A stretch of 7,044 bases of DNA from Oscillospiraceae bacterium (GTDB lineage Bacteria; Bacillota; Clostridia; Oscillospirales; Acutalibacteraceae). Made by a program: the position numbers and the translations under genes. The notes below the pieces were generated by a model. It was not told where the DNA came from. It did no database searches and worked only from the letters and a program-made list of their open reading frames with translations. Positions 1 through 5,482 of this stretch are shown here, piece after piece (the stretch's first letter is position 1; each line of letters starts with the position of its first letter). The stretch lies in contig CADBOL010000195.1 in assembly GCA_902796295.1 (NCBI GenBank), positions 1 to 7,044 of the forward strand. Direction: 5' to 3'.

Positions 1-233
1 GAAAACGCCTTGTCGATATCCGCCATCAGCTCATCGGGAGTCCTTGCCCTGCCGGGATAATTGCCGGTGGTCTGGATTCCGCCCGAGAGAGCGCCTGTCG
101 AATCAAATCCGATTACGTCATCGCCCTGCCAGCAATGGATTGAAAGCGGAATATCCTTCATTTTTTCAAGCGCCGCTTCGGTGTCAACACCGTATGCCGC
201 GTATATTTTTTTTGCCTCATCGTATCTGCTCAA
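1..233 (-). CDS. rhaA: L-rhamnose isomerase, N-terminal part (gene runs off the window)
   Basis: Interconverts L-rhamnose and L-rhamnulose in the cytoplasm, the first step of rhamnose catabolism. The 77 visible residues contain the family's N-terminal signature: SIHCWQGDDV (residues 31-40), GGIQTTGNYPG (51-61), then ARTPDELMADI. I recognise these from memory of E. coli RhaA (SMHCWQGDDV, GGIQATGNYPG). No ATG exists in this frame: a TAA stop lies 12 codons upstream of the chosen start, and the only good candidate is TTG at 231-233 (reads MSRYDEAKKIYAAYGVDTEAA). A GAAAGG ribosome binding site sits 10 bases upstream, and the start fits the family length. A sigma-A promoter lies about 30 bases further up. 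The C-terminal four fifths of the enzyme, including the metal-binding residues, are outside the window. Identity is near certain; the exact start is probable. Confidence 0.93.
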   Translation of the reverse strand, partial: MSRYDEAKKIYAAYGVDTEAALEKMKDIPLSIHCWQGDDVIGFDSTGALSGGIQTTGNYPGRARTPDELMADIDKAF

Positions 234-267
234 AGCATCACAGCCTTTCAGTTTACATTACCTTTTT

Positions 268-296
268 ATTATATACTTTACACCCGGAGATTTCAA
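268..296 (-). promoter_or_regulatory. Sigma-A promoter of rhaA
   Basis: On the minus strand, TTGAAA (291-296) and TATAAT (268-273) are separated by exactly 17 bases. The predicted transcript start is near 261, giving a leader of about 28 bases before the TTG start. The -10 box is a perfect consensus and the -35 differs at one position. I saw no clear regulator operator next to it. Confidence 0.8.
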
Positions 297-361
297 CAGG
301 TAAAAAAGAATATTTGGGGGAGGTTCAGGAGAATCCTTCACCGTTTCTGCCGCATAATCAA

Positions 362-398
362 AACCGGGTCCGCAGAGAGCAATCCCGCGGACCCGGTT
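362..398 (-). terminator. Intrinsic terminator downstream of mmsA (possibly bidirectional)
   Basis: A 12-bp stem (AACCGGGTCCGC at 362-373 against GCGGACCCGGTT at 387-398) encloses a 13-base loop. It starts 17 bases past the mmsA stop. Read on the minus strand the stem is followed by TTTTGATT, a modest T-tract. Read on the plus strand it is followed by TGATGTTTTTTATT, so it could work in both directions. It separates mmsA from rhaA, which has its own promoter. Confidence 0.82.
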
Positions 399-414
399 GA
401 TGTTTTTTATTATC

Positions 415-1938
415 TTACTTCTGATCTCCGCCGACGGAGCCTTCCCAGGAGTCGACCTCGGAGCTCTTTATCTCTTCGGGGTTAACCCAGGTCTGGGTTA
501 CGGTCTTGGTTTCGGTGTAGAAGCGGAAACCGTCTTTGCCCAGGGTGTGAAGGTCGCCGAAGAATGACTTCTTGTGGCCGTTGAAGGGGAATACACCCAC
601 GGGAACGGGGATACCGACATTGACGCCGACCATGCCGCCGTCGGTTCTCTTGGTGAATTCTCTGGCGTAGTATCCGCTCTGAGTGAAGATAACGGAGCCG
701 TTTGCGAAGGGATTCGAATTCATGAGAGCGAGACCCTCTTCAAAATCTTTGACTCTCTTTATGCAGAGCACGGGCCCGAATATCTCTCTCTGGCCGACTG
801 TCATCTCGGGAGTGACATGATCGAGGATTGTGGGGCCGATATAGAAGCCGCCCTCATAGCCGGGAACGACGGTGTCTCTGCCGTCAAGCACGAGCTGAGC
901 GCCCTCTTCTATGCCCTTGTTGATCCAGTCGATGACGCTCTTCTTGTGAGCGGCGGTGACAACGGGGCCGAGTTTGGATTCTTTATCATAAGCGGGGCCG
1001 ATCTTGAGCTCTTTTGCAAATTTCACGAGATAGGCGACGAGCTTGTCTGCTATGCTCTCCTGAGCAACGATTACGGGCAGGGCCATGCAGCGCTCGCCCG
1101 CGCAGCCGAAGGAGGAGTTGATGATCCTGCGCGCGGTCATCTCGAGCGCGGCGTCCTCAAGCACGAGGCCGTGATTCTTTGCCTCGCAAAGGCACTGAAC
1201 TCTCTTTCCGCTCTCGGCGGCTCTTGAGTAAATGTGAAGACCTACCGATGTGGAGCCGACGAAGGAGATACCTTTGACATCGGGATGATCAAGGAATATT
1301 TCAGCTTCATTTCTTGAGCAGGTTACGATATTGATAACGCCGTCGGGAAGGCCGGCCTCTTTCCAGAGCTCGGCGATTCTCATACAGGTCATCGGAGTCA
1401 TGGAAGCGGCTTTGAGCACGATGGTGTTGCCGCAGGCAATGCACATGGGTGTCATCCAGCCCATCGGAATCATGCCGGGGAAGTTAAAGGGAACTATGCC
1501 CGCGAAAACGCCGAGAGGCTCTCTGTAGAGAGTGGTGTCGTAGCCGGAGGATGTGTCGCGGATGCTCTCGCCCATGAGCAGTGAGGGAGCGGAAAGAGCA
1601 AGCTCAACGGGCTCTTTGACCTTGAGGATATCTCCTCTTGCCTCGCCCCAGACTTTACCCTCTTCTCTCGCGCAGAGCTCTGTGAGCTCATCCATATGAG
1701 CTACAAGCAGATCGCGGAAATCATAGATAATCTGAACCCTCTTCATTACGGGCACTTCGCTCCACGATTTGAACGCCTCTTTGGCGCACTCAACTGCGTA
1801 GTTTACTTCTTCTTTTGTGCAGCACGGAGTCTGCGCAATCACTTCGCCGGTGCTGGGATTGTAAACATCCATATACTTTTCGGTTTTGGATTCAATCCAC
1901 TGACCGCCGGCTAAATACTTTAACTTTTTGACAGCCAT
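415..1938 (-). CDS. mmsA: CoA-acylating methylmalonate-semialdehyde dehydrogenase
   Basis: An aldehyde dehydrogenase superfamily enzyme of the MmsA/IolA branch. It oxidises methylmalonate or malonate semialdehyde to propionyl- or acetyl-CoA with NAD+ and CoA, in valine or myo-inositol breakdown. The 507 residues match the family's usual length. Visible signatures are PFNFPGMIP (150-158, nucleotide-binding fold), SFVGST (225-230), AKNHG (253-257, the branch-specific replacement of the usual ALDH glutamate motif), FGCAGERC with catalytic Cys284, EIFGPVL (385-391), and the C-terminal FFGDLHTLGKDGFRFYTETKTVTQTW. The ATG start has AAAGGTAGG at 1947-1955, 8 bases upstream. Its own promoter lies upstream and a hairpin terminator downstream, so it is probably monocistronic. 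No other iol or valine genes are visible; with rhaA next to it, a role in deoxysugar-derived aldehyde oxidation is conceivable but only inferred. Confidence 0.94.
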   Translation of the reverse strand: MAVKKLKYLAGGQWIESKTEKYMDVYNPSTGEVIAQTPCCTKEEVNYAVECAKEAFKSWSEVPVMKRVQIIYDFRDLLVAHMDELTELCAREEGKVWGEARGDILKVKEPVELALSAPSLLMGESIRDTSSGYDTTLYREPLGVFAGIVPFNFPGMIPMGWMTPMCIACGNTIVLKAASMTPMTCMRIAELWKEAGLPDGVINIVTCSRNEAEIFLDHPDVKGISFVGSTSVGLHIYSRAAESGKRVQCLCEAKNHGLVLEDAALEMTARRIINSSFGCAGERCMALPVIVAQESIADKLVAYLVKFAKELKIGPAYDKESKLGPVVTAAHKKSVIDWINKGIEEGAQLVLDGRDTVVPGYEGGFYIGPTILDHVTPEMTVGQREIFGPVLCIKRVKDFEEGLALMNSNPFANGSVIFTQSGYYAREFTKRTDGGMVGVNVGIPVPVGVFPFNGHKKSFFGDLHTLGKDGFRFYTETKTVTQTWVNPEEIKSSEVDSWEGSVGGDQK

Positions 1939-1997
1939 GATAATTACCTACCTTTACAGAACGGGGTATTGAAGCCCCTTTATTTTTACAACAATTA

Positions 1998-2027
1998 ATT
2001 ATAAACCGAATTATACCCTGTTGTCAA
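1998..2027 (-). promoter_or_regulatory. Promoter of mmsA, overlapping the repressor gene's stop codon
   Basis: On the minus strand, TTGACA (2022-2027) and TATAAT (1998-2003) are both perfect consensus boxes with an 18-base spacer. The -35 box contains the TGA stop of the repressor gene (2024-2026). A 6-bp inverted pair, ACAACA at 1988-1993 and TGTTGT at 2019-2024, brackets the promoter and might be a regulator site, though this is weak. No terminator is visible between the repressor gene and mmsA, so repressor transcripts could read through. Confidence 0.8.
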
Positions 2028-2620
2028 CGAAATTCACGGCGAAGCTCGGCAACAACGCCGAAAATTCTTACCGGGAGCTTTTTGACCTGCTCGTTTGTAT
2101 AAAAAATGGAGTCGAATTCCGGATTTTCGGCTATGAGAAGGATTCCGTTATCCTGTATTTTGAGTCTCTTGAGCGTGGATTTTACATTTCCCTCAACGGC
2201 AATCACTATGCTGTTGTCATCCGCGCTGCCCTGGCGCCTGACAATAATGATATCGTTATCCTGAAACACTGGGAGCATGCTGTCGCCGTGCACCCGCAGG
2301 GCGCAGAAATCGCCCTTTTGCGAGAGATCGGGAGAAATCGCCGTGTATTCGCATATATCCTCATCGGGGATCAGGGTCATCTCACCCGCCTGAACATACC
2401 CCTTTACGGGTATCATAACCGGGTCATCGGGCGAGTCAAGCCCGAGGATGGCTCCTATTGAGGTGTGAAATATCTCGCTGAGAGCGATAAGCATATCGGT
2501 GTCGGGATTTGTGCGGCCCTTTTCCCACTGGCTGACAGCCGTCTGATGGACCCCGCACAGCTCCGCGAGCTCTATCTGCGAAAGCTTCGCTCTTTTTCTC
2601 AGATCTTTTATTATATTCAT
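2024..2620 (-). CDS. LexA/CI-like self-cleaving repressor (XRE HTH plus peptidase S24 domain)
   Basis: A 198-residue phage-type repressor. Residues 1-60 form an XRE-family helix-turn-helix (SQIELAELCGVHQTAVSQWEKG, about 14-35). The C-terminal S24 domain carries the LexA-type elements: an Ala78-Gly79 scissile bond in GYVQAGEM, nucleophile Ser114 in HGDSMLP, and general base Lys151 in STLKRL. The Ser-to-Lys distance of 37 residues equals that of E. coli LexA (119/156). It should dimerise on operators and be inactivated by RecA-stimulated autocleavage after DNA damage. ATG at 2618-2620 is chosen because AAAAAGGAG (2630-2638) sits 9 bases upstream and the HTH starts at once. A longer in-frame start at 2710 has no ribosome binding site and would overlap the gene's own promoter. 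It diverges from the lysis operon it probably controls. Family is secure; host LexA is unlikely given the XRE-type HTH and the neighbours. Confidence 0.93.
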   Translation of the reverse strand: MNIIKDLRKRAKLSQIELAELCGVHQTAVSQWEKGRTNPDTDMLIALSEIFHTSIGAILGLDSPDDPVMIPVKGYVQAGEMTLIPDEDICEYTAISPDLSQKGDFCALRVHGDSMLPVFQDNDIIIVRRQGSADDNSIVIAVEGNVKSTLKRLKIQDNGILLIAENPEFDSIFYTNEQVKKLPVRIFGVVAELRREFR

Positions 2621-2656
2621 TGGAAATGACTCCTTTTTGATGCTTGATACGCCTAT

Positions 2657-2685
2657 ATTATGAGCTAAACTATTTAAAATGTCAA
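2657..2685 (-). promoter_or_regulatory. Promoter of the repressor gene
   Basis: On the minus strand, TTGACA (2680-2685) and CATAAT (2657-2662) have a 17-base spacer. Transcription would start near 2650, about 30 bases before the ATG. The spacer contains one copy of the repeated ACTATT element (reads TTTTAAATAGT on this strand), which fits negative autoregulation. Confidence 0.72.
2669..2681 (+). promoter_or_regulatory. Putative operator O1 in the repressor promoter
   Basis: ACTATTTAAAATG lies within the spacer and touches the -35 box of the repressor promoter. It matches the elements at 2710 and 2795 apart from one substitution or length difference in the A/T core. Recognition by the adjacent repressor is inferred from position and repetition. 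Confidence 0.55.
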
Positions 2686-2703
2686 GAAAAATTAAAAATT
2701 CTA

Positions 2704-2732
2704 TTGACAACTATTAAAATGCGGCATAAAAT
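2704..2732 (+). promoter_or_regulatory. Promoter of the lysis operon
   Basis: TTGACA (2704-2709) and TAAAAT (2727-2732) are separated by 17 bases, giving a start near 2739. The promoter is strong and close to consensus, as expected for a phage operon held off by a repressor. It points away from the repressor promoter, and the two -35 boxes are about 18 bases apart, so the divergent units share one regulatory region. Confidence 0.8.
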
Positions 2733-2739
2733 AAATAGT
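2710..2739 (+). promoter_or_regulatory. Putative operators O2 and O3 over the lysis-operon promoter
   Basis: ACTATTAAAATGCG (2710-2723) fills most of the promoter spacer directly after the -35 box. An inverted half-site AATAGT (2734-2739) sits at the predicted transcript start. Together they form an ACTATT-N18-AATAGT inverted pair that encloses the -10 box. Occupancy would block RNA polymerase. The binding protein is inferred to be the adjacent S24 repressor. Confidence 0.55.
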
Positions 2740-2749
2740 GTACCTATGA

Positions 2750-2759
2750 TGTTGCAACA
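2750..2759. promoter_or_regulatory. Perfect 10-bp palindrome in the operon leader
   Basis: TGTTGCAACA is a perfect palindrome about 10 bases past the predicted transcript start and upstream of the ribosome binding site. It could be a second regulator's operator, for example for the operon's own XRE-containing protein. A chance 10-bp palindrome is also possible. Confidence 0.3.
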
Positions 2760-2785
2760 AACACAGCCATAAAGGAGGAGAAAAA

Positions 2786-3400
2786 ATTAACAACACTATT
2801 AAAAATGCGTATGAATCCTATCCGTCCGAGGAGGAGATAAGACGTGCGGTTAAAATCTGCTGCGGCCGGTGCTGTTTTGCCTGCGAAACTCCGGTGGAAT
2901 ACGCCTGGCGCAGAAGGAAGACAGATCTGGCGGATATTCTCAATCTCGCGATAGACAGGGAGCTGACCGAAAAAGAGAGGGAAGTGATAAAGGATTTTTA
3001 TTTTAACGAAATGAGCGCGGAGGAAATAGCGCGGAAGACGGGAACAAGCAGGACTGCGGTAAACGCTGCGAAAAACAGGGCGGAGCAGAAGCTGAGAAAA
3101 GCGCTCTGCTACCTGAAAATCTATCTTTCCGGATTGGATGAAGCGGCGGAGGATGATACCGGCATTGACTGCGAGGCGGCGATCCTCGCCGCGCGTGAGA
3201 TGAAAGGAGGGGATACGGGCAAAAGGATTGCAAAGCTCAGAAAAGAAAGGGCGCTGTCATACGGCGCGGCCTCCCGTATGACAGGAATAAGCTTGAAAAG
3301 GATGAAAAGAATCGAGAGCGGAGAAGCGCTGCCTGATGCAGGCGAAATCAGGAGGATATGCGCGCTTTACTCCGTACCTTATGCTCAGGTGCTTGGATAA
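2786..3400 (+). CDS. Sigma-70 region 4-like / XRE two-HTH regulatory protein
   Basis: A 204-residue putative DNA-binding protein, first gene of the lysis operon. Residues 60-110 (LTEKEREVIKDFYF..MSAEEIARKTGTSRTAVNAAKNRAEQKLRKAL) match a sigma-70 region 4 / phage late-regulator helix-turn-helix. Residues 145-204 (GKRIAKLRKERALSYGAASRMTGISLKRMKRIESGE) resemble an XRE helix-turn-helix. A Cys cluster CCGRCCFAC occupies residues 25-33. Start: AAAGGAGGAG (2771-2780) lies at ideal spacing before ATT (2786-2788), and the frame holds no ATG, GTG or TTG until GTG at 2894. That GTG has no ribosome binding site and would drop the conserved-looking N-terminus. I therefore take ATT, read as Met, as the start; the conservative alternative is 2894-3400. 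By analogy with RinA/ArpU-type proteins it may activate late or lysis transcription. Domain calls are by eye; function is inferred. Confidence 0.75.
   Translation: MNNTIKNAYESYPSEEEIRRAVKICCGRCCFACETPVEYAWRRRKTDLADILNLAIDRELTEKEREVIKDFYFNEMSAEEIARKTGTSRTAVNAAKNRAEQKLRKALCYLKIYLSGLDEAAEDDTGIDCEAAILAAREMKGGDTGKRIAKLRKERALSYGAASRMTGISLKRMKRIESGEALPDAGEIRRICALYSVPYAQVLG
2795..2809 (+). promoter_or_regulatory. Third direct copy of the ACTATT element, inside the first operon gene
   Basis: ACTATTAAAAATGCG repeats the element at 2710-2723 with one extra A. It spans codons 4-8 of the sigma4/XRE gene if the ATT start is right. An operator inside the early coding region could give roadblock repression or DNA looping to the upstream copies. 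Binding is inferred. Confidence 0.4.
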
Positions 3401-3424
3401 TAACGGAAAGAAGGAGTCTTGAGA

Positions 3425-3634
3425 ATGAATAAAAGCCTGGCGGAATTAGCCGAAGAATACAGGAAATCGGCAGAAATCCTCACAAAAAGGATTTGCGAGA
3501 GAAACGGGAAACTCAGATTTACAAAACCCGGCTCGAGAGCGGAAGCTGTTCTCAGAGCGGAGCTCGGAGTTCTTTATGCCGAGCGCAGGGATGCTGTTGA
3601 AACGGCGTACAGACTTAAAAACTATTATGCTTAA
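3425..3634 (+). CDS. Small helical phage-type protein of unknown function
   Basis: A 69-residue protein, almost entirely charged and helical in character. One helix is about residues 3-25 (LAELAEEYRKSAEILTKRI), followed by a turn RNGKLRFTKPGS, and a second helix about 38-66 (AEAVLRAELGVLYAERRDAVETAYRLKNYY). It probably folds as an antiparallel helical hairpin or coiled coil. It has no signal peptide, membrane segment or catalytic motif. ATG at 3425 has AAGGAG (3411-3416) 8 bases upstream; a TTG six bases earlier in the same frame is less likely. It lies 24 bases after the sigma4/XRE gene and 19 bases before the next, in one operon. I do not recognise a named family; a structural or regulatory accessory role is a guess. 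Confidence 0.8.
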   Translation: MNKSLAELAEEYRKSAEILTKRICERNGKLRFTKPGSRAEAVLRAELGVLYAERRDAVETAYRLKNYYA

Positions 3635-3653
3635 GAGGAGAAACAAAGGGTTA

Positions 3654-4403
3654 ATGAAGACTATTGAAATAACGGCGGACTCAAACAGAAATCTGATTTG
3701 CGGCGAATACAGGGTATTTGCCGGGGAGCAATATAACTGCGCGTTTCTGATTGACGACAGATTCAGCGGGGATGACACCCCCGATTACTATATATTGAAT
3801 TTTGAGACGGTGCCATTCGGCAGGAAATTCTCATCGGGCAGGATCAGCCGGGAGAGCTCGCCCGCCCGTGTGACTGACGGCGGGATTTACTGCCCTCTCA
3901 CAAAAGAAATGACCCGCACCGGCAGACTCAGGATTCAGCTTGAGGCGCATTCCTTTGACGGAGACGATAACGAAGTGATAGAAAAAACGGGAATAGCAAC
4001 GCTCGATTTCGGCTGCTCTCTCGAGCCGGGCGGAGAAGCCGGCGGCGCGGATATTTCGCTGAGCGCGGATGTCGAAAGAATCGGGAGGCGGGTTACGGCT
4101 CTCGAAAATATGCCGTCACCGGAGCCCGGTTGGCTGAGCGTGGTATGCGCCGCGAAGCTCCTGTATATTGACGGGATGCAAACGCCGCTGATTTTTGCAT
4201 CCGGCAGAGACGAGGCGGAGAGCATTCTTACGGAAATGATAGATGCATTTGATTATGAAAACTGCCGCTTCATCATGGCCGCCGTCCCGAAGGAAGGGAT
4301 GAGCGAGGCCTGCCTTATCACCGTGAGAGCGGGCAGCGGGGGCTTTGAAATGAGAAGATACAGCGGCAGGGAATTACTGGATTTGCTTAAGGAGGATGAT
4401 TGA
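3654..4403 (+). CDS. Orphan phage tail-appendage-like protein (BppU N-terminal-like), unsure
   Basis: A 249-residue protein. Residues 1-130 look like an all-beta domain (alternating hydrophobic strands from KTIEITADSNRNLICGEYRVFAGEQYNCAFLID to GIATLDFG), reminiscent of the BppU/DUF2479 N-terminal domain of phage baseplate or appendage subunits. About 145-165 (LSADVERIGRRVTALENM) is a short amphipathic coiled coil, typical of trimeric fibre proteins. The last 90 residues are an unrecognised alpha/beta domain ending GRELLDLLKEDD. ATG at 3654 is chosen; AGGAG at 3636-3640 is 13 bases away and AAAGGG at 3645-3650 only 3, so initiation is not ideal. An in-frame ATG at 3627 would overlap the previous stop but has no ribosome binding site. 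The stop overlaps the amidase start by one base. No tail genes accompany it, which is odd for a fibre subunit. No enzymatic motif was seen. Confidence 0.8.
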   Translation: MKTIEITADSNRNLICGEYRVFAGEQYNCAFLIDDRFSGDDTPDYYILNFETVPFGRKFSSGRISRESSPARVTDGGIYCPLTKEMTRTGRLRIQLEAHSFDGDDNEVIEKTGIATLDFGCSLEPGGEAGGADISLSADVERIGRRVTALENMPSPEPGWLSVVCAAKLLYIDGMQTPLIFASGRDEAESILTEMIDAFDYENCRFIMAAVPKEGMSEACLITVRAGSGGFEMRRYSGRELLDLLKEDD

Positions 4404-4969
4404 TGGAAAAAAAGAAGATATGCCTGTGCGTGGGGCACGGCAAAAATGCCTGGGGCAGATATGACCCCGGCGCTGTCAGCAAAGATCAGAAATATCACGA
4501 GCACAGGATTGCGAAAAAAATAGCGAAATACGCCGCCGATTATCTCGGCTGCGATCTTATAAATCATGACGGCAGTCTCTGCCTTTCCGAGAGGATAAAG
4601 GCCGTGAACGCCGGCAGTTACGATTTCGCCGCGGATATCCATCTTAACGCGGGCGGGGGTACCGGCACAGAGGTTTACTATTATCACGGCTCCCCGACAG
4701 GCAAAAGAGCCGCGGAGGAAATATGCCGCAGTATTTCGGAGACAATGGGAGTAAAAAACAGAGGGGCGAAGGTGCGTCTGAATTCGTCTGGCAGGGATTA
4801 TTTCGGATTTATCCGCCAGACGAAGCCCTGCGCTGTTCTGATTGAGACGGTTTTTATAGACTGTGAGAGCGACCTTGCAAAGGTAAAAACCGAAGAGGGC
4901 TGCAAAAAATGCGGCATCGCGATAGGCAAAGCGCTTGAGAAGGCGCTGTATACGGGGGCGAAAAAATGA
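4403..4969 (+). CDS. N-acetylmuramoyl-L-alanine amidase (Amidase_3 endolysin)
   Basis: A zinc amidase that cleaves the bond between muramic acid and the stem peptide in peptidoglycan; here the operon's endolysin. The 188 residues are a bare Amidase_3 catalytic domain. Predicted zinc ligands are His12 (CVGHGKN), Glu33 (YHEHRIAKKI) and His80 (ADIHLNAG), with catalytic Glu148 (VLIETVFIDCESD). The order and spacing are typical of the family. There is no signal peptide, so export would depend on the holin. There is also no C-terminal wall-binding domain (SH3, LysM or PG-binding), which many phage endolysins of Firmicutes carry. ATG at 4403 has AAGGAGG (4389-4395) 7 bases upstream and overlaps the previous stop (TGATG); the TTG immediately before it is in frame but less likely. 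Its stop overlaps the next start (ATGA), which indicates translational coupling. Confidence 0.94.
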   Translation: MEKKKICLCVGHGKNAWGRYDPGAVSKDQKYHEHRIAKKIAKYAADYLGCDLINHDGSLCLSERIKAVNAGSYDFAADIHLNAGGGTGTEVYYYHGSPTGKRAAEEICRSISETMGVKNRGAKVRLNSSGRDYFGFIRQTKPCAVLIETVFIDCESDLAKVKTEEGCKKCGIAIGKALEKALYTGAKK

Positions 4970-5199
4970 ATTATGAGATGATATTTTCTTTCCTCGGCTC
5001 GGCGGTCGGGTGTGTGGCGGGCATTCTCGCCTCACAGAAGCTGACGAATTACCGCCTCGAGCAGCTTGAGGCAAAGGTGGCAAAGCACAATAACCTTGTG
5101 GAGAGGATGACGGTCAGCGAGCTGAGAATAAAAATGCTCGAAGACAGGCGCAAAGGAGAGAGCGGATATAAAGAGAGGCAGGCGGCATACTGTGAATAA
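4966..5199 (+). CDS. XhlA-like small membrane/coiled-coil protein of phage lysis cassettes
   Basis: A 77-residue protein with one N-terminal membrane segment (about residues 4-22, MIFSFLGSAVGCVAGILA), followed by an amphipathic coiled coil (about 27-60, TNYRLEQLEAKVAKHNNLVERMTVSELRIKMLED) and a charged tail. This layout, with the string LTNYRLEQLEAKV and KHNN, is what I remember from small proteins placed between endolysin and holin in Firmicutes prophages, often labelled hemolysin XhlA-like. In PBSX of B. subtilis XhlA works with the holin XhlB in lysis. ATG at 4966 overlaps the amidase stop (ATGA), and the 3' end overlaps the holin start by 8 bases, so all three are translationally coupled. 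The family name is a resemblance by architecture. Confidence 0.85.
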   Translation: MNYEMIFSFLGSAVGCVAGILASQKLTNYRLEQLEAKVAKHNNLVERMTVSELRIKMLEDRRKGESGYKERQAAYCE

Positions 5200-5464
5200 A
5201 ATAACAGGAAGTTTAAAGAATATTTCACCCGGCACTCTGGCGCGCCTTGCGCTGCTTATCGCGGCGCTACTGAATAACGCGCTCACAGTTTTCGGGGTGA
5301 ATCCGCTGAGTATTGACGGCAGGGCGGGGGAAATCCTCGCGACGGCAAGCACGGTTTTTGTTTCCCTTGTCGCTTATTGGAAGAATAATTCTTTCACATC
5401 CGCCGCGCAGAAAGCGGATGAATTTATGAGGTATCTCAAAGAGGAAGATACTCACCCGCACTAA
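5192..5464 (+). CDS. SPP1-family phage holin
   Basis: A 90-residue membrane protein expected to make the lesion that lets the amidase reach the wall. It has two hydrophobic segments, about residues 17-36 (ARLALLIAALLNNALTVFGV) and 48-63 (ILATASTVFVSLVAYW). These are followed by the conserved juxtamembrane stretch WKNNSFTSAAQKADEFMRYLK and a short charged tail (KEEDTHPH), which identifies the SPP1 holin family. The NPLS stretch between the segments is also typical. The start is GTG at 5192; no ATG lies upstream in frame and the ribosome binding site is weak (GAGAGG, 13 bases off). Translation probably depends on coupling with the upstream gene, which it overlaps by 8 bases. It is the last gene of the operon, 18 bases before the terminator stem. 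Confidence 0.92.
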   Translation: MNKITGSLKNISPGTLARLALLIAALLNNALTVFGVNPLSIDGRAGEILATASTVFVSLVAYWKNNSFTSAAQKADEFMRYLKEEDTHPH

Positions 5465-5482
5465 CAAAAACAGCAGCTTTTT

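Noticed and set aside
44..400. Open frame of 118 codons on the plus strand
   Set aside because: It is antisense to rhaA and its promoter, has no ribosome binding site, and has no protein-like composition.
574..1227. Long plus-strand open frame (217 codons) inside mmsA
   Set aside because: It is a mirror frame of a clear dehydrogenase gene with strong codon structure; it has no promoter or ribosome binding site of its own.
1963..1978. GGGG/CCCC hairpin followed by a T-rich stretch on the plus strand
   Set aside because: It has only a 4-bp stem and no plus-strand gene to terminate; it lies in the mmsA leader.
2021..2461. Plus-strand open frame of 146 codons
   Set aside because: It is antisense to the S24 domain of the repressor, whose catalytic residues establish the real frame.
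2618..2710. Longer N-terminus for the repressor, starting at 2710
   Set aside because: The extra 30 residues overlap the repressor's own promoter and operator and lack a ribosome binding site; the ATG at 2620 has an ideal one.
2621..2790. Classical Firmicutes SOS box (CGAAC-N4-GTTCG)
   Set aside because: None is visible in the divergent regulatory region, so control is more likely by the module's own repressor than by host LexA.
2805..2840. 11-codon mini-frame (ATG CGT ATG ... TAA) overlapping the start of the sigma4/XRE gene
   Set aside because: It is too far from the strong ribosome binding site and short; the longer frame starting at ATT is better placed. A leader-peptide role cannot be excluded.
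4253..5083. Minus-strand open frame of 276 codons across the amidase gene
   Set aside because: It is antisense to the well-supported amidase and its neighbours, with no start signals.
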